Source: PHAA01 sp040217755
GTDB taxonomy: Bacteria; Bacillota; Syntrophomonadia; Syntrophomonadales; Syntrophomonadaceae
Direction of reading: 5' to 3'
Assembly (NCBI GenBank): GCA_040217755.1
Contig: JBEHWJ010000002.1
Location: 46,280 to 110,279, forward strand
Length of the DNA stretch: 64,000 nucleotides
Shown piece by piece: positions 8,581 to 16,536 of the stretch. How positions within the stretch are numbered: the stretch's first letter is position 1; every line of letters begins with the position of its first letter. The notes under the pieces were generated by a model. That model did no database searches, was not told where the DNA came from, and worked only from the letters and a program-made list of their open reading frames with translations. The position numbers and the translations under genes were made by a program.

Positions 8581-9155
8581 GACGCTCCAGAGTATATATC
8601 GCTTTGCTGCACTATCCTATGTACAATAAAAACATGGATATAGTCACCACCTCAGTAACCAATTTGGATATCCACGATATCACCCGGGCCGCCAGGACTT
8701 ATGATGTGGACGGCTTTTATATAGTTCATCCATCCGCCAGTCAGCAGAAATTAATCCGGGATATCCTGGCGTACTGGCAGGAGGGATATGGAGGTACATA
8801 TAATAGTGACCGCCAGGAGGCTTTCCGACTGCTGAGGCGGGCAGGGGATTTCCCGGAGGTGCTGGAAGGCATCCGTAAAGAGACCGGGCAGGAGACCATT
8901 ACCATTGTAGCTACTGATGCCCGCCAATACTGCAACACCGTCACGTATCGCGGATTGCGGCGCGACATTGCCGAAACGGAGCGGGTATTCCTGCTCTTGT
9001 TCGGAACTGGATGGGGAATAGGTCAAGAATTGATGGAACGATGTGACTATATACTCGAACCCATATCCGGAGCCAGTGTTTATAATCATCTCTCCGTGCG
9101 TAGTGCGGTGGCCATCATATTGGACCGGCTATTGGGGGCAACCTGGTATAATTAA
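8577..9155 (+). CDS. SPOUT-type RNA methyltransferase, TrmD-linked family
   Basis: 192 residues. The protein starts RRSRVYIALLHYPMYNKN, typical of the small family found downstream of trmD in clostridia, thermophiles and Aquifex. It has a C-terminal knot-like segment, LLLFGTGWGIGQELMERCDYILEPI, followed by YNHLSVRSAVAIILDRL. The RNA substrate is unknown to me. Its GTG start overlaps the trmD stop, so it is translationally coupled and probably acts on tRNA or rRNA. Confidence 0.85.
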   Translation: MRRSRVYIALLHYPMYNKNMDIVTTSVTNLDIHDITRAARTYDVDGFYIVHPSASQQKLIRDILAYWQEGYGGTYNSDRQEAFRLLRRAGDFPEVLEGIRKETGQETITIVATDARQYCNTVTYRGLRRDIAETERVFLLLFGTGWGIGQELMERCDYILEPISGASVYNHLSVRSAVAIILDRLLGATWYN

Positions 9156-9165
9156 GAGCATTTTC

Positions 9166-9194
9166 TTGAGATAGCCATCAAGCTGTGTTAGAAT
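9166..9194 (+). promoter_or_regulatory. Promoter of rplS
   Basis: TTGAGA at 9166-9171, 17-nt spacer, TAGAAT at 9189-9194, 69 nt before the rplS start. This gives L19 its own leader. Confidence 0.75.
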
Positions 9195-9212
9195 AGGTTT
9201 GTTCTGTATCAA

Positions 9213-9241
9213 AGGCGGTATATGGCTGGGTCAGCCCGCCT
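9213..9241 (+). promoter_or_regulatory. Possible ribosomal-protein leader structure upstream of rplS
   Basis: A nested hairpin (9213-9217 with 9237-9241, and GGCTG 9224-9228 with CAGCC 9232-9236) ends only 5 nt before AAAGGAGG of rplS. It may be an autoregulatory L19 leader; it is not matched to a published consensus here. Confidence 0.35.
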
Positions 9242-9262
9242 GCAGAAAGGAGGTAAGATATT

Positions 9263-9619
9263 TTGCAAGACATAATCCGTTCTGTCGAAGAGGAACACTA
9301 TAGAAAAGACCTGCCCGCATTTGGCCCGGGTGATACGGTGAAAGTACACACCAAAGTCGTCGAAGGTACGAGAGAGAGAATCCAGATGTACGAGGGTGTG
9401 GTTATTAAGATCAGGGGTGCCGGCCTATCCAAGAATTTCACGGTTAGAAGGGTGACCTACGGGGTTGCGGTGGAAAGGACCTTCTTGCTCCATTCACCCA
9501 AGATCGCCAAGATCGAAGTAACCAGGCGAGGAAAGGTGCGCAGGGCAAGACTCTTCTATCTGCGGGGCCTGACCGGCAAAAAGGCTCGGGTTAAGGAAAA
9601 GGGCCGTTTTTCCAGATAA
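9263..9619 (+). CDS. rplS: 50S ribosomal protein L19
   Basis: 118 residues. The motif PGDTVKVHTKVVEGTRERIQ is near the start, followed by KNFTVRRVTYGVAVERTF and the basic tail ARLFYLRGLTGKKAR. L19 lies at the 30S-50S interface. The start is TTG, placed 7 nt after AAAGGAGG. Confidence 0.98.
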   Translation: MQDIIRSVEEEHYRKDLPAFGPGDTVKVHTKVVEGTRERIQMYEGVVIKIRGAGLSKNFTVRRVTYGVAVERTFLLHSPKIAKIEVTRRGKVRRARLFYLRGLTGKKARVKEKGRFSR

Positions 9620-9631
9620 AGTCGCTAAGAG

Positions 9632-9660
9632 GAGAATACTTGAGGGTATTCTCTTTTTTA
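9632..9660 (+). terminator. Intrinsic terminator after rplS
   Basis: 8-bp stem GAGAATAC / GTATTCTC with a TTTTTT tail, 12 nt behind the stop. Confidence 0.9.
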
Positions 9661-9697
9661 TTACCAGGACCATTTTCGGAAGGGTAAAGAAAGAGGG

Positions 9698-10540
9698 ATG
9701 ACATTGGCTATCAATTGGTATCCCGGCCATATGGTTAAAGCCAAACGGGAAATACAGCAGAACATCAAATTGGTCGACATTGTCGCCATTTTGCTGGACG
9801 CCCGGGCGCCTTTCTCCTGCCGCAATCAGGATCTGGAAAACATGAGCAGCCGGAAAAGGTTGCTGTTCGTGCTCAATAAAATGGACCTGGCCGATCCAGA
9901 GGTTACCCGGCGGTACCTGACCCGTTTGCGGCAGGATGGGATAGCAGCGGTGGCCATGGACTCGACCAGCGGCAAGGGACTCAAGGAGACTATCCAAGCC
10001 CTGAAATTATTGTTTCAGCCCCAAGCCGAAGAGATGGTCCGCAAAGGCCGCCGGGTCAGGCCGATGCGGGTCATGGTGGTGGGGGTGCCCAATATCGGCA
10101 AGTCCACTTTCCTGAACTGCCTGGTGGGCAAGAAGATGGCGGTCACCGGCGCCAAACCCGGCATAACCAGAGGCAAGCAGTGGGTAAGGGTGCGGGAGGA
10201 CATAGAATTGATGGATACGCCAGGACTTATGTGGCCCAAGGTCGAAAATGACGAACAAGGTCTGAAACTGGCCCTGCTGAGCATCGTCGGTGAAAATGCC
10301 TACCAGGAACAGGAGGTAGCCTTGTACCTGCTGGAAGTCCTTAAGTCGAGGTCGCCGGAAATCCTCAGGGATAGACTGAAAGTGGCGGACGTCGACCGCC
10401 CGGCCCTCGAATTGCTGGAACAGGTCGCCCGCCAGCGCGGTCACCTGCTCAAAGGTGGGCAGTTGGATCTGGGGAAAACCTGTAAGGCCCTGCTGCAGGA
10501 TTTTCGCAAGGGCAATCTAGGCCGCCTGAGCCTGGATTAG
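9698..10540 (+). CDS. rbgA: Ribosome biogenesis GTPase YlqF/RbgA
   Basis: 280 residues of a circularly permuted GTPase required for late 50S assembly. The order G4-G1-G3 is visible: NKMDL (about 66), then GVPNIGKSTFLNCL (about 128), then DTPGLMWPK (about 172). The N-terminus INWYPGHMVKAKR is diagnostic of the family. The C-terminal ANTAR-like helical domain, ending in a basic stretch, binds rRNA. It follows the rplS terminator and starts behind AAGAGGG. Confidence 0.96.
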   Translation: MTLAINWYPGHMVKAKREIQQNIKLVDIVAILLDARAPFSCRNQDLENMSSRKRLLFVLNKMDLADPEVTRRYLTRLRQDGIAAVAMDSTSGKGLKETIQALKLLFQPQAEEMVRKGRRVRPMRVMVVGVPNIGKSTFLNCLVGKKMAVTGAKPGITRGKQWVRVREDIELMDTPGLMWPKVENDEQGLKLALLSIVGENAYQEQEVALYLLEVLKSRSPEILRDRLKVADVDRPALELLEQVARQRGHLLKGGQLDLGKTCKALLQDFRKGNLGRLSLD

Positions 10541-10760
10541 ACCGCTGCCGCAGGTTTTCGCCAGCTGTGGGTTTAATAGTGGTAGTATCTCATCCATGGG
10601 TATGCAGATCGACGCTGCCATCCAGCGCCTCTTGGCTTTGCCTGAGCCCCAAGTACTTGGTCCAGTCCCAAAATGCCATTTCCCCTAATTTTGGCTATCG
10701 CCACCTCCCCCTGCCTTGGGTGTGAATTGGTAACCATGGCCACAATTCCATTGCCTCAAT

Positions 10761-10795
10761 AAGCCGGCCGGAAACACGGTCTCCGGGCTGGTTTT
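10761..10795 (+). terminator. Probable terminator after rbgA
   Basis: An imperfect stem (about 10761-10771 with 10783-10794) runs into GGTTTT. The stretch 10541-10906 otherwise holds no gene that I can support; the -10 of the next gene lies at its end. Confidence 0.45.
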
Positions 10796-10864
10796 GCGCA
10801 GGAGGAGGGCCAGGCCTTAAATAGCAGGTGTTTATTATTGGTAGAAAAGCGGGGGACGGTCAGA

Positions 10865-10870
10865 TATAAT
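10865..10870 (+). promoter_or_regulatory. Candidate -10 box for the CoA-transferase operon
   Basis: TATAAT about 37 nt before the ATG. A matching -35 is weak (TTGGTA, 21 nt away), so this promoter is tentative or needs an activator. Confidence 0.4.
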
Positions 10871-10906
10871 ACAAAATATGCGGCAAATGGTCAGGGAGGA
10901 TGGAGG

Positions 10907-12244
10907 ATGGACCTCAGGGATATTTATCAAAGCAAATTGATATTGGCATCTGCTGCTGCCGGTTTAGTGAAGTCAGGAGATTGGATCGATTACGGTGTGG
11001 GCGTTTCTCATCCGGTCGCCTTTGACCAGGCTTTGGCGGCGCGGGCAGGGGATTTGCAGGACGTTAAAGTCCGGGGGGCCTTTACCCTTTGGATGCCGGC
11101 CATTTTCCAGATAGAGAATCCGGGCCAACACTTCTGTTGGAACTCATGGCATTTCACTGCCATTGACCGCCAGATCATGGAGATGGGGTGCGGATTCCAC
11201 TCCCCCATGAGCTTCTGCGAACTTCCCCGCTATTACGGCGAAAACTTGGAACCTATATCGGTTTCGGTCTGCCAGGTAGCACCGATGGACGGGGAGGGGT
11301 ACTTCAGCTACGGTACCTCGCCTTCCTATCAGGCGGCAGTTTCTGCCCAAGCGGAAATCAAGATAGTCGAAGTTAATCACAATATGCCCCGGACACGGGG
11401 GAGCAGTGATATCAATATACATATATCCCAGGTCGATTTTGTGATCGAGGGTCCCAATGGGGATATAGCTGAGGTTGAACCAGGCCCACCCGATGATATT
11501 GACCGCCGGGTGGCTAACTTTATCGTCGAAGAGATACCCAACGGCGCCTGTTTGCAGCTGGGTATCGGGCGCATGCCCAACGCAGTTGGAAGCCTCATAG
11601 CTGATTCGGATTTAAAGGATTTGGGAATTCATACCGAAACCTATGTAAATGCTATTATGGATATAGCTGCCCGGGGAAAGATCAACGGTTTAAACAAGTC
11701 CATCGACCGGGGACGCCAGGTGTACTCCTACGTGCTCGGTTCCCGCCAACTATATGAATTCGTCCATGAAAATCCTGATCTGATGGCGACAACCATAGAT
11801 TACAGTAACGATCCCAGCATAATTGCCCGGTTGGATAATTTCATCTCCATTAACAATGCCATCGAGATAGATCTATTCGGACAAGTGACTGCGGAATCCA
11901 ACGGCCTCAGGCAGATAAGCGGTGCCGGCGGATTCTTGGGCTTTGTCATCGGAGCCTATTGGTCCAAGGGGGGCAAAAGCATCGTATGCCTTTCCTCCAC
12001 TTATGGTCACTCCGAGCAAAGAAAGTCACGGGTGGTGGCCACTCTATCCGCGGGCACAATAGTAACCAGCGGCCGCACCCTGACCCAATGGGTGGTGACC
12101 GAATATGGCAAGGCCAACCTGAAAGGTATGAGCACCTGGCAGCGGGCTGAAGCGCTGATAGCCATGGCCCACCCTGATTACCGCGAGGACCTGATAAGAG
12201 ACGCCGCCCGGATGGGGATCTGGCGCCGGAGCAACCAAAGATGA
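10907..12244 (+). CDS. Acyl-CoA:acetate CoA-transferase (butyryl-CoA / 4-hydroxybutyrate type)
   Basis: Moves CoA between butyryl-CoA (or 4-hydroxybutyryl-CoA) and acetate through a glutamyl-CoA thioester. 445 residues, the family size. Seen: CLQLGIGRMPNAVGSL (about 218), the catalytic-glutamate motif LGIHTE (about 243), and GAGGFLGFVIGAYWSKGGKS for the oxyanion region. In syntrophic butyrate oxidisers such enzymes activate butyrate; in butyrate producers they run the other way. Chosen ATG follows GGAGGATGGAGG; an in-frame start at 10838 is unlikely. The stop overlaps the rnhB start by 4 bp, an odd partner for a catabolic gene. Propionyl-CoA:succinate or acetate hydrolase activity cannot be excluded. 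Confidence 0.85.
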   Translation: MDLRDIYQSKLILASAAAGLVKSGDWIDYGVGVSHPVAFDQALAARAGDLQDVKVRGAFTLWMPAIFQIENPGQHFCWNSWHFTAIDRQIMEMGCGFHSPMSFCELPRYYGENLEPISVSVCQVAPMDGEGYFSYGTSPSYQAAVSAQAEIKIVEVNHNMPRTRGSSDINIHISQVDFVIEGPNGDIAEVEPGPPDDIDRRVANFIVEEIPNGACLQLGIGRMPNAVGSLIADSDLKDLGIHTETYVNAIMDIAARGKINGLNKSIDRGRQVYSYVLGSRQLYEFVHENPDLMATTIDYSNDPSIIARLDNFISINNAIEIDLFGQVTAESNGLRQISGAGGFLGFVIGAYWSKGGKSIVCLSSTYGHSEQRKSRVVATLSAGTIVTSGRTLTQWVVTEYGKANLKGMSTWQRAEALIAMAHPDYREDLIRDAARMGIWRRSNQR

Positions 12245-12927
12245 GCTACAGCCAGGATAACTTGAGCGAGGAAAAGCAGCGGCACCGGAAACTGAAAAGA
12301 TATGAGAACCGTGCCTACCGGGAAGGTTTTCGCTGTATTGCGGGGCTCGATGAAGTCGGCCGGGGTCCTATCGCCGGACCGGTAATGGCGGCAGCGGTAA
12401 TACTGCCCCGGAATTTCTTTTTGCCGGGGGTGAACGATTCCAAACGGGTAAACCCCATCCGGCGGTTGGAAATGGCGGCGGAAATTAAGCAAAGGGCGAT
12501 AGCCTGGGTGGTCGCGGCGGTATCATCACAGCAGATCGACCGGAAAAACATACTGCAGTGCACCCGTGAAGCCATGCGCATTTGTGTCGATGAGCTGACG
12601 CCCCGGCCGGATTTCCTCCTTATCGATGCAGTAAATTTGCCCAATCTGGAGATGGAGCAATATCCAATCATCAAAGGAGACAGCCTGAGTATTTCCATAG
12701 CCTGCGCATCCATATTGGCCAAAACGGAGAGAGATGCGGTTATGGAGTCATACGATAAACTATACCCGGGGTATGGTTTTGCGCAGCACAAAGGATACGC
12801 GACCCGCGAGCATTGTATAGCTGTGGAGAGTTTGGGGCCCTGTGTCATTCACCGTTGCAGTTTCGAACCGGTTAAAAGTCTGATGAGCGGTCAAGACTGG
12901 ATTCAACCCGGTCTTTTCGATACATAA
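12241..12927 (+). CDS. rnhB: Ribonuclease HII
   Basis: Cleaves RNA in RNA-DNA hybrids and excises misincorporated ribonucleotides. 228 residues. The catalytic DE pair lies in AGLDEVGRGPIAGPV (about 37), further acidic residues in LLIDAVNLP, and the ASILAKTERD segment is typical of the family. A charged 30-residue N-terminal extension precedes the core. Coupled by ATGA overlap to the CoA-transferase. Confidence 0.96.
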   Translation: MSYSQDNLSEEKQRHRKLKRYENRAYREGFRCIAGLDEVGRGPIAGPVMAAAVILPRNFFLPGVNDSKRVNPIRRLEMAAEIKQRAIAWVVAAVSSQQIDRKNILQCTREAMRICVDELTPRPDFLLIDAVNLPNLEMEQYPIIKGDSLSISIACASILAKTERDAVMESYDKLYPGYGFAQHKGYATREHCIAVESLGPCVIHRCSFEPVKSLMSGQDWIQPGLFDT

Positions 12928-12985
12928 ATGCATCCTGCGCTTCTGGGCGCAACTACCGGAAGGGCCAGATGGATTGGAGCAGGGC

Positions 12986-13333
12986 ATGAAGAAGAAACTC
13001 GGTCTTAAGGGAGAAGATTTGGCGGCTTCATATCTACAGGAACAAGGCTACCGTATTCTGCAAAGAAACTATCGCAGCAAGAGTGGGGAGATAGATATAA
13101 TCTGTTCCAGGGCGGGAGTAATCGTATTCGTTGAGGTCAAGACCCGCACCAGTAAGATCTTTGGTACCCCGGAAGAGTCTATAACCTGGCGGAAACGCGA
13201 CCACATCCGGAGGGTGGCTCTCGATTATCTGGCCGCCTGCCGTCAACCCTTCAAGGAATTGAGGTTCGATGTGATCGGTATCATGGTGGAACAGGGCATT
13301 CCCAAGATAAACCATTTGGAGGGAGCTTTCTAG
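12986..13333 (+). CDS. yraN: YraN/UPF0102 endonuclease-like protein
   Basis: 115 residues. KSGEIDIICSRAGVIVFVEVKTRT shows the E-D-ExK pattern of the PD-(D/E)XK nuclease fold. The cellular role of this family is still unclear; its conserved place next to rnhB suggests DNA or RNA maintenance. The ATG at 12986 has GGAGCAGGG upstream; a TTG 12 nt earlier is an alternative. Confidence 0.93.
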   Translation: MKKKLGLKGEDLAASYLQEQGYRILQRNYRSKSGEIDIICSRAGVIVFVEVKTRTSKIFGTPEESITWRKRDHIRRVALDYLAACRQPFKELRFDVIGIMVEQGIPKINHLEGAF

Positions 13334-13398
13334 TTTTCCTCCTGGGGTTTTTACCTGGTATAGATAAACATGTTTGAAAGGATTGGAAGAGTAGGCCG

Positions 13399-14247
13399 AT
13401 GATGATTTATGGGAAGGAAATAAGAGACCGGTTGAAATCAGAATTGAAAGAGGCGGCTTCCCGGGGCGGAATGGTGATGACGATTGTGCAGGTAGGGGAG
13501 GAAGGACCTTCGACTGCATATGTAAATGGAGCGAAGCGATTCGCCCGGGAAATAGACTGTGATTTAAGAATAATGCAGCTTCCTTGTGATATAAGCGAAT
13601 CCGAATTGTTGGGTAAAGTGGAATCCCTAAACCGGGACCCGGAAATCACCGGCATCATGATCCAGAAGCCCTTGCCCGGCCATATCAATTCCGATGCGGT
13701 GGTAGAAGCCATGGATTACCACAAAGATGTGGAAGGAATCCATCCTTACAACCTGGGGCGCCTGTTGACCAAGGAACCGGGCATACGCCCCACCACTCCC
13801 AAAGCGGTCATCCGGATGCTGAAGGAACACAATATCGATATCGACGGACGCAAGGTGACGGTAGTGGGGCGCAGCAGCATCCTGGGAGGACCGGTAGCGG
13901 TAATGGCCATAGCCGAAAATGGTACGGTGACCGTTTGCCATACGCACACCCGGGACTTGGCTGCAGAAACCAGGAATGCTGATATAATCATCGCCGCAGT
14001 AGGGAAATCCCACTTTATAACCGCAGATATGGTCAGGGAAGGCGCGGTTATCATAGATGCCGGGATCAACTTCGATGCCAACGGCAAAATATCCGGTGAT
14101 GTACATCCCGATGCCTGTGCCAGGGCGAGTTATGCCAGCGCCGTCCCGGGTGGGGTAGGAATGATAACCACCGCCGAGCTGTTCGACAACCTGCGCATCC
14201 TGGCCGAGATGAAGAATATTCCCTCGAATTTTTGCATAAGATATTAG
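13399..14247 (+). CDS. folD: Methylenetetrahydrofolate dehydrogenase/cyclohydrolase FolD
   Basis: Interconverts 5,10-methylene-, methenyl- and 10-formyl-tetrahydrofolate in the cytosol, working with Fhs (encoded at 61296-62963). 282 residues. Substrate residues lie in YVNGAKRF (about 35), then the signature QKPLPGHINSDAV, the Rossmann segment VVGRSSILGGPVAVM, and PGGVGMITTAELFDN near the end. Start at either ATG of the ATGATG pair. Confidence 0.97.
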   Translation: MMIYGKEIRDRLKSELKEAASRGGMVMTIVQVGEEGPSTAYVNGAKRFAREIDCDLRIMQLPCDISESELLGKVESLNRDPEITGIMIQKPLPGHINSDAVVEAMDYHKDVEGIHPYNLGRLLTKEPGIRPTTPKAVIRMLKEHNIDIDGRKVTVVGRSSILGGPVAVMAIAENGTVTVCHTHTRDLAAETRNADIIIAAVGKSHFITADMVREGAVIIDAGINFDANGKISGDVHPDACARASYASAVPGGVGMITTAELFDNLRILAEMKNIPSNFCIRY

Positions 14248-14306
14248 AAAATACTGGACAAAAATGATAAATTGTGATTTAGTATAAGAACAATCTCTTG
14301 AATAAA

Positions 14307-14380
14307 GGCAAACTCGTTGAAAGACGAAGACGCAAAGCCACGGGTCTAAGGACAGCAATGTCTATGACAGCCGGGTTGCC
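14307..14380 (+). promoter_or_regulatory. Cyclic-di-GMP class I riboswitch (GEMM), first of plus-strand pair
   Basis: The aptamer core is clear: closing helix GGCAA.../...TTGCC, then GACGCAAAGCC, CGGGTCTAAGG, a short variable P3, TATGACAGCC and GGGTTGCC. The G before CAAAC matches the guanine that selects c-di-GMP; cGAMP-sensing variants carry A there. An intrinsic terminator follows 24 nt later (14404-14438), so transcription control is the likely mode. The leader serves the transglutaminase and CAP genes. Confidence 0.93.
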
Positions 14381-14403
14381 TGGAGCAGATATAGTATTAT
14401 CCG

Positions 14404-14438
14404 ACCTGCCAGCAACTCGCTGAGCAGGTTTTGTTTTT
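14404..14438 (+). terminator. Expression-platform terminator of plus riboswitch 1
   Basis: Stem ACCTGCCAGC / GCTG-A-GCAGGT with loop AACTC and tail TTTTGTTTTT. It lies between the two aptamers and would stop transcripts before the second. Confidence 0.85.
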
Positions 14439-14486
14439 AATTGAATAATTCAGGACGGCGGGGCCAAGAGCCCCTCACCGATAATA

Positions 14487-14558
14487 GCAAACCTGTCGAA
14501 AGGCGGGGACGCAAAGCCACGGGTCTAAGGACGATTGGTCTACGATAGCCGGGTTGCC
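14487..14558 (+). promoter_or_regulatory. Cyclic-di-GMP class I riboswitch, second of plus-strand pair
   Basis: Aptamer with GCAAACC, GAAA tetraloop, GGGGACGCAAAGCC, ACGGGTCTAAGG, TACGATAGCC and GGGTTGCC. The c-di-GMP-selecting G is kept. Downstream there is a T run (14580-14586) but only a weak stem before it, so the switching mechanism is not obvious. A 7-bp helix could form around the aptamer (14453-14459 with 14594-14600), closing just before the ribosome site of the next gene. Confidence 0.93.
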
Positions 14559-14624
14559 GAAGGAGGATCTGGTACCTGCCTTTTTTCTTGCGGGCCGTCC
14601 AGTTATGAAAGGGGTTAAGGCTCA

Positions 14625-15614
14625 ATGTTGGCCGGCAGGAAACGCCTAGGATTATACATCGCGCTCATAGTTACCTTGATTCTTACCCAAACGCCTATGG
14701 TCGCGGCAGAAAGCAACCATCCCAGTTTAACGCCGGATCACCATTCTGGTCTAGCGAACAGCGACTATTACATTCTCCAAAACAATGTGGTAATCGAGAA
14801 TTCAGGTTCGGAACCAGCCACCAGGGTGAGGTTGGAGGTGCCCTTGATGGCAGACCTGGATTCACCTTACCAGGATGTGGTGAAAGAAGAGTTTTCGCCC
14901 CAACCTACCGAGATAAGAAAAATGGGCGACGGCACCCGTACCGGGGTATTCAGTTTCGAAGACATCGCTCCCGGTACATGTACTGTTCTGACACAAAAAT
15001 ATACGGTCAGGTTAGACGGGAGCAACTGGCTTAATAATGGCGGCGGCGAGATTCTGATTGACCCCCGGGCATATTTAGGACCGGCTGCCAAAATAGAATG
15101 CGCCGACCCCCGCATCCAGGCTGTGGCGCTACGCATCAATCCCAATGGCGACATCGATGATCTTGGTGTGGCCCAGAAAGCCTTTGAATTCACCCGCAGC
15201 ACGCTGACTTACAACTCGTATTCTCCATCTGCCAACCAGGGAGCATTGGCGGGTTTGCAGGCCGGGAGCGGATGTTGTGAAGAATACGCATCATTGTTCG
15301 TGGCCGTGTGCCGGGCTTCAGGAATTCCAGCCCGGATAGTGAACGGGTATGCCAATGACCGAGACGAGTTGGCCGAGGATGAGACGCTGATAAATATGAC
15401 TGGCCGCCGGCATCAGTGGGCCGAATTCTACCTGGATGGTAAGGGATGGATCCCCGTTGATCCCACCCTATCCATTGATATGCGCCCGGTATTCGGGCAA
15501 CTCCCGACCGGATGTTATGTGGCAGAGAACTATGGTGACCGGCAGGTCACTGGTAAATACCGCGGCGGTAAACTGGCGATTCAGTTCCAGGACCAAGTAG
15601 CCCGAGGATATTAA
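14625..15614 (+). CDS. Secreted transglutaminase-like cysteine protease/transferase, c-di-GMP controlled
   Basis: 329 residues. A signal peptide (hydrophobic GLYIALIVTLILTQTPMVAA, about 9-28) sends it outside. An N-terminal beta-rich domain (30-140) precedes a transglutaminase core with a Cys-His-Asp triad: GCCEEYASLFVAVCRASGIPAR (Cys about 220), RRHQWAEFYL (His) and WIPVDPT (Asp). In bacteria this fold acts as protease, transamidase or amidase, so the reaction is open. It starts 6-8 nt after AAAGGGG. Two c-di-GMP riboswitches form its leader, and the CAP-domain gene follows 38 nt downstream, so both are probably one regulated unit shaping the cell envelope. Confidence 0.85.
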   Translation: MLAGRKRLGLYIALIVTLILTQTPMVAAESNHPSLTPDHHSGLANSDYYILQNNVVIENSGSEPATRVRLEVPLMADLDSPYQDVVKEEFSPQPTEIRKMGDGTRTGVFSFEDIAPGTCTVLTQKYTVRLDGSNWLNNGGGEILIDPRAYLGPAAKIECADPRIQAVALRINPNGDIDDLGVAQKAFEFTRSTLTYNSYSPSANQGALAGLQAGSGCCEEYASLFVAVCRASGIPARIVNGYANDRDELAEDETLINMTGRRHQWAEFYLDGKGWIPVDPTLSIDMRPVFGQLPTGCYVAENYGDRQVTGKYRGGKLAIQFQDQVARGY

Positions 15615-15652
15615 GTCGGAATAAATGTCAAGATTACGGAGGTGTTGAATTA

Positions 15653-16405
15653 ATGAAGAGAAGAATCCTGGTCACGTCCATTGTCGTATTCCTGACTGCG
15701 ATAACCCTCATCAATGTCGAGCCGGCAGGGATTACGGCAGAAGAAAAGGCGATTACCGCCATGCAGGATGTCATTACATCGCCGGAACCGCAGCCGGCAG
15801 CAAATCAATCGACAGCTTTTGATGCTGCCGCCGCTCCCCAGGCCGAGGCCAAAGCACCCGACCAAACTGTACCGACTCGGCCAGTCGCTGCAACAGATAT
15901 CGAGTCGAAGATATCTCCGGAAGGTAACATCCAAACCGAAGCAACCACCAGTCCACCCAAATCCAGCCCCAGTAAAGAAACCAAACAACCGCCGACGGTT
16001 CAGCCGCCTGCCACCGCAACCACCTCAGCCACTGCCCAGCAGAAGGAAATGTTGGGATACATCAATGCCGCGCGGGCCCAGGCCAACCTTGCCCCCCTGG
16101 TCCTGGACAGCAAGCTTTGCAACGGAGCCTATTTAAAATCCCAGGACATGGCCGTGAACGGGTATTTCAGTCATACTTCCCCTACATACGGCACTCCCTT
16201 TGAAATGATGAGAAGTATTGGCATTACCTATCGGACAGCCGGGGAGAATATTGCCAGGAACCATAGCGTTTTGGCAGCATATAATGCTTTCATGAATTCC
16301 AGTGGTCATCGGGCCAACATCCTTAACCCGGCATTCAACAAAATAGGGTTAGGGTTCTATCAGCGGGGCAGCGATCTGTTTGTAACCCAATGGTTCACCA
16401 ATTAA
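15653..16405 (+). CDS. Secreted CAP/SCP-domain protein (YkwD-like)
   Basis: 250 residues in three parts: a signal peptide (MKRRILVTSIVVFLTAITLI...), a Pro/Ala/Thr-rich low-complexity linker of about 100 residues, and a C-terminal CAP domain (about 128-250). The CAP domain shows INAARAQANLAPLVLD, the His of YFSHTSP, the GENIA motif and SGHRANILNPAFNKIGLG, with both putative metal histidines kept. Bacterial CAP proteins are found in spore coats and cell walls, but their biochemical role is unclear. It shares the c-di-GMP leader with the transglutaminase gene. Confidence 0.9.
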   Translation: MKRRILVTSIVVFLTAITLINVEPAGITAEEKAITAMQDVITSPEPQPAANQSTAFDAAAAPQAEAKAPDQTVPTRPVAATDIESKISPEGNIQTEATTSPPKSSPSKETKQPPTVQPPATATTSATAQQKEMLGYINAARAQANLAPLVLDSKLCNGAYLKSQDMAVNGYFSHTSPTYGTPFEMMRSIGITYRTAGENIARNHSVLAAYNAFMNSSGHRANILNPAFNKIGLGFYQRGSDLFVTQWFTN

Positions 16406-16443
16406 GCCATGCCTTCTTCTTGACTAAATACAGTAGGCGTGAG

Positions 16444-16470
16444 AAAAGCAGAGCTGTGAGCCCTGCTTTT
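16444..16470. terminator. Likely bidirectional terminator between CAP and sortase genes
   Basis: 8-bp stem AAAAGCAG / CTGCTTTT with an 11-nt loop. It sits between convergent genes and gives a T-rich end in both directions. Confidence 0.6.
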
Positions 16471-16536
16471 CATAATTCCCGGATATTTACGATAATGGAT
16501 ACTAAAAACCCAAAATGTGGCTGGGCATCTCGAGAC

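Noticed and set aside
13627..14358. Long open frame antisense to folD
   Set aside because: folD has full family motifs; the antisense frame has none and has no ribosome site.
14307..14558. cGAMP-sensing (A20-type) GEMM riboswitches
   Set aside because: All four aptamers keep G at the ligand-selecting position, which favours c-di-GMP.
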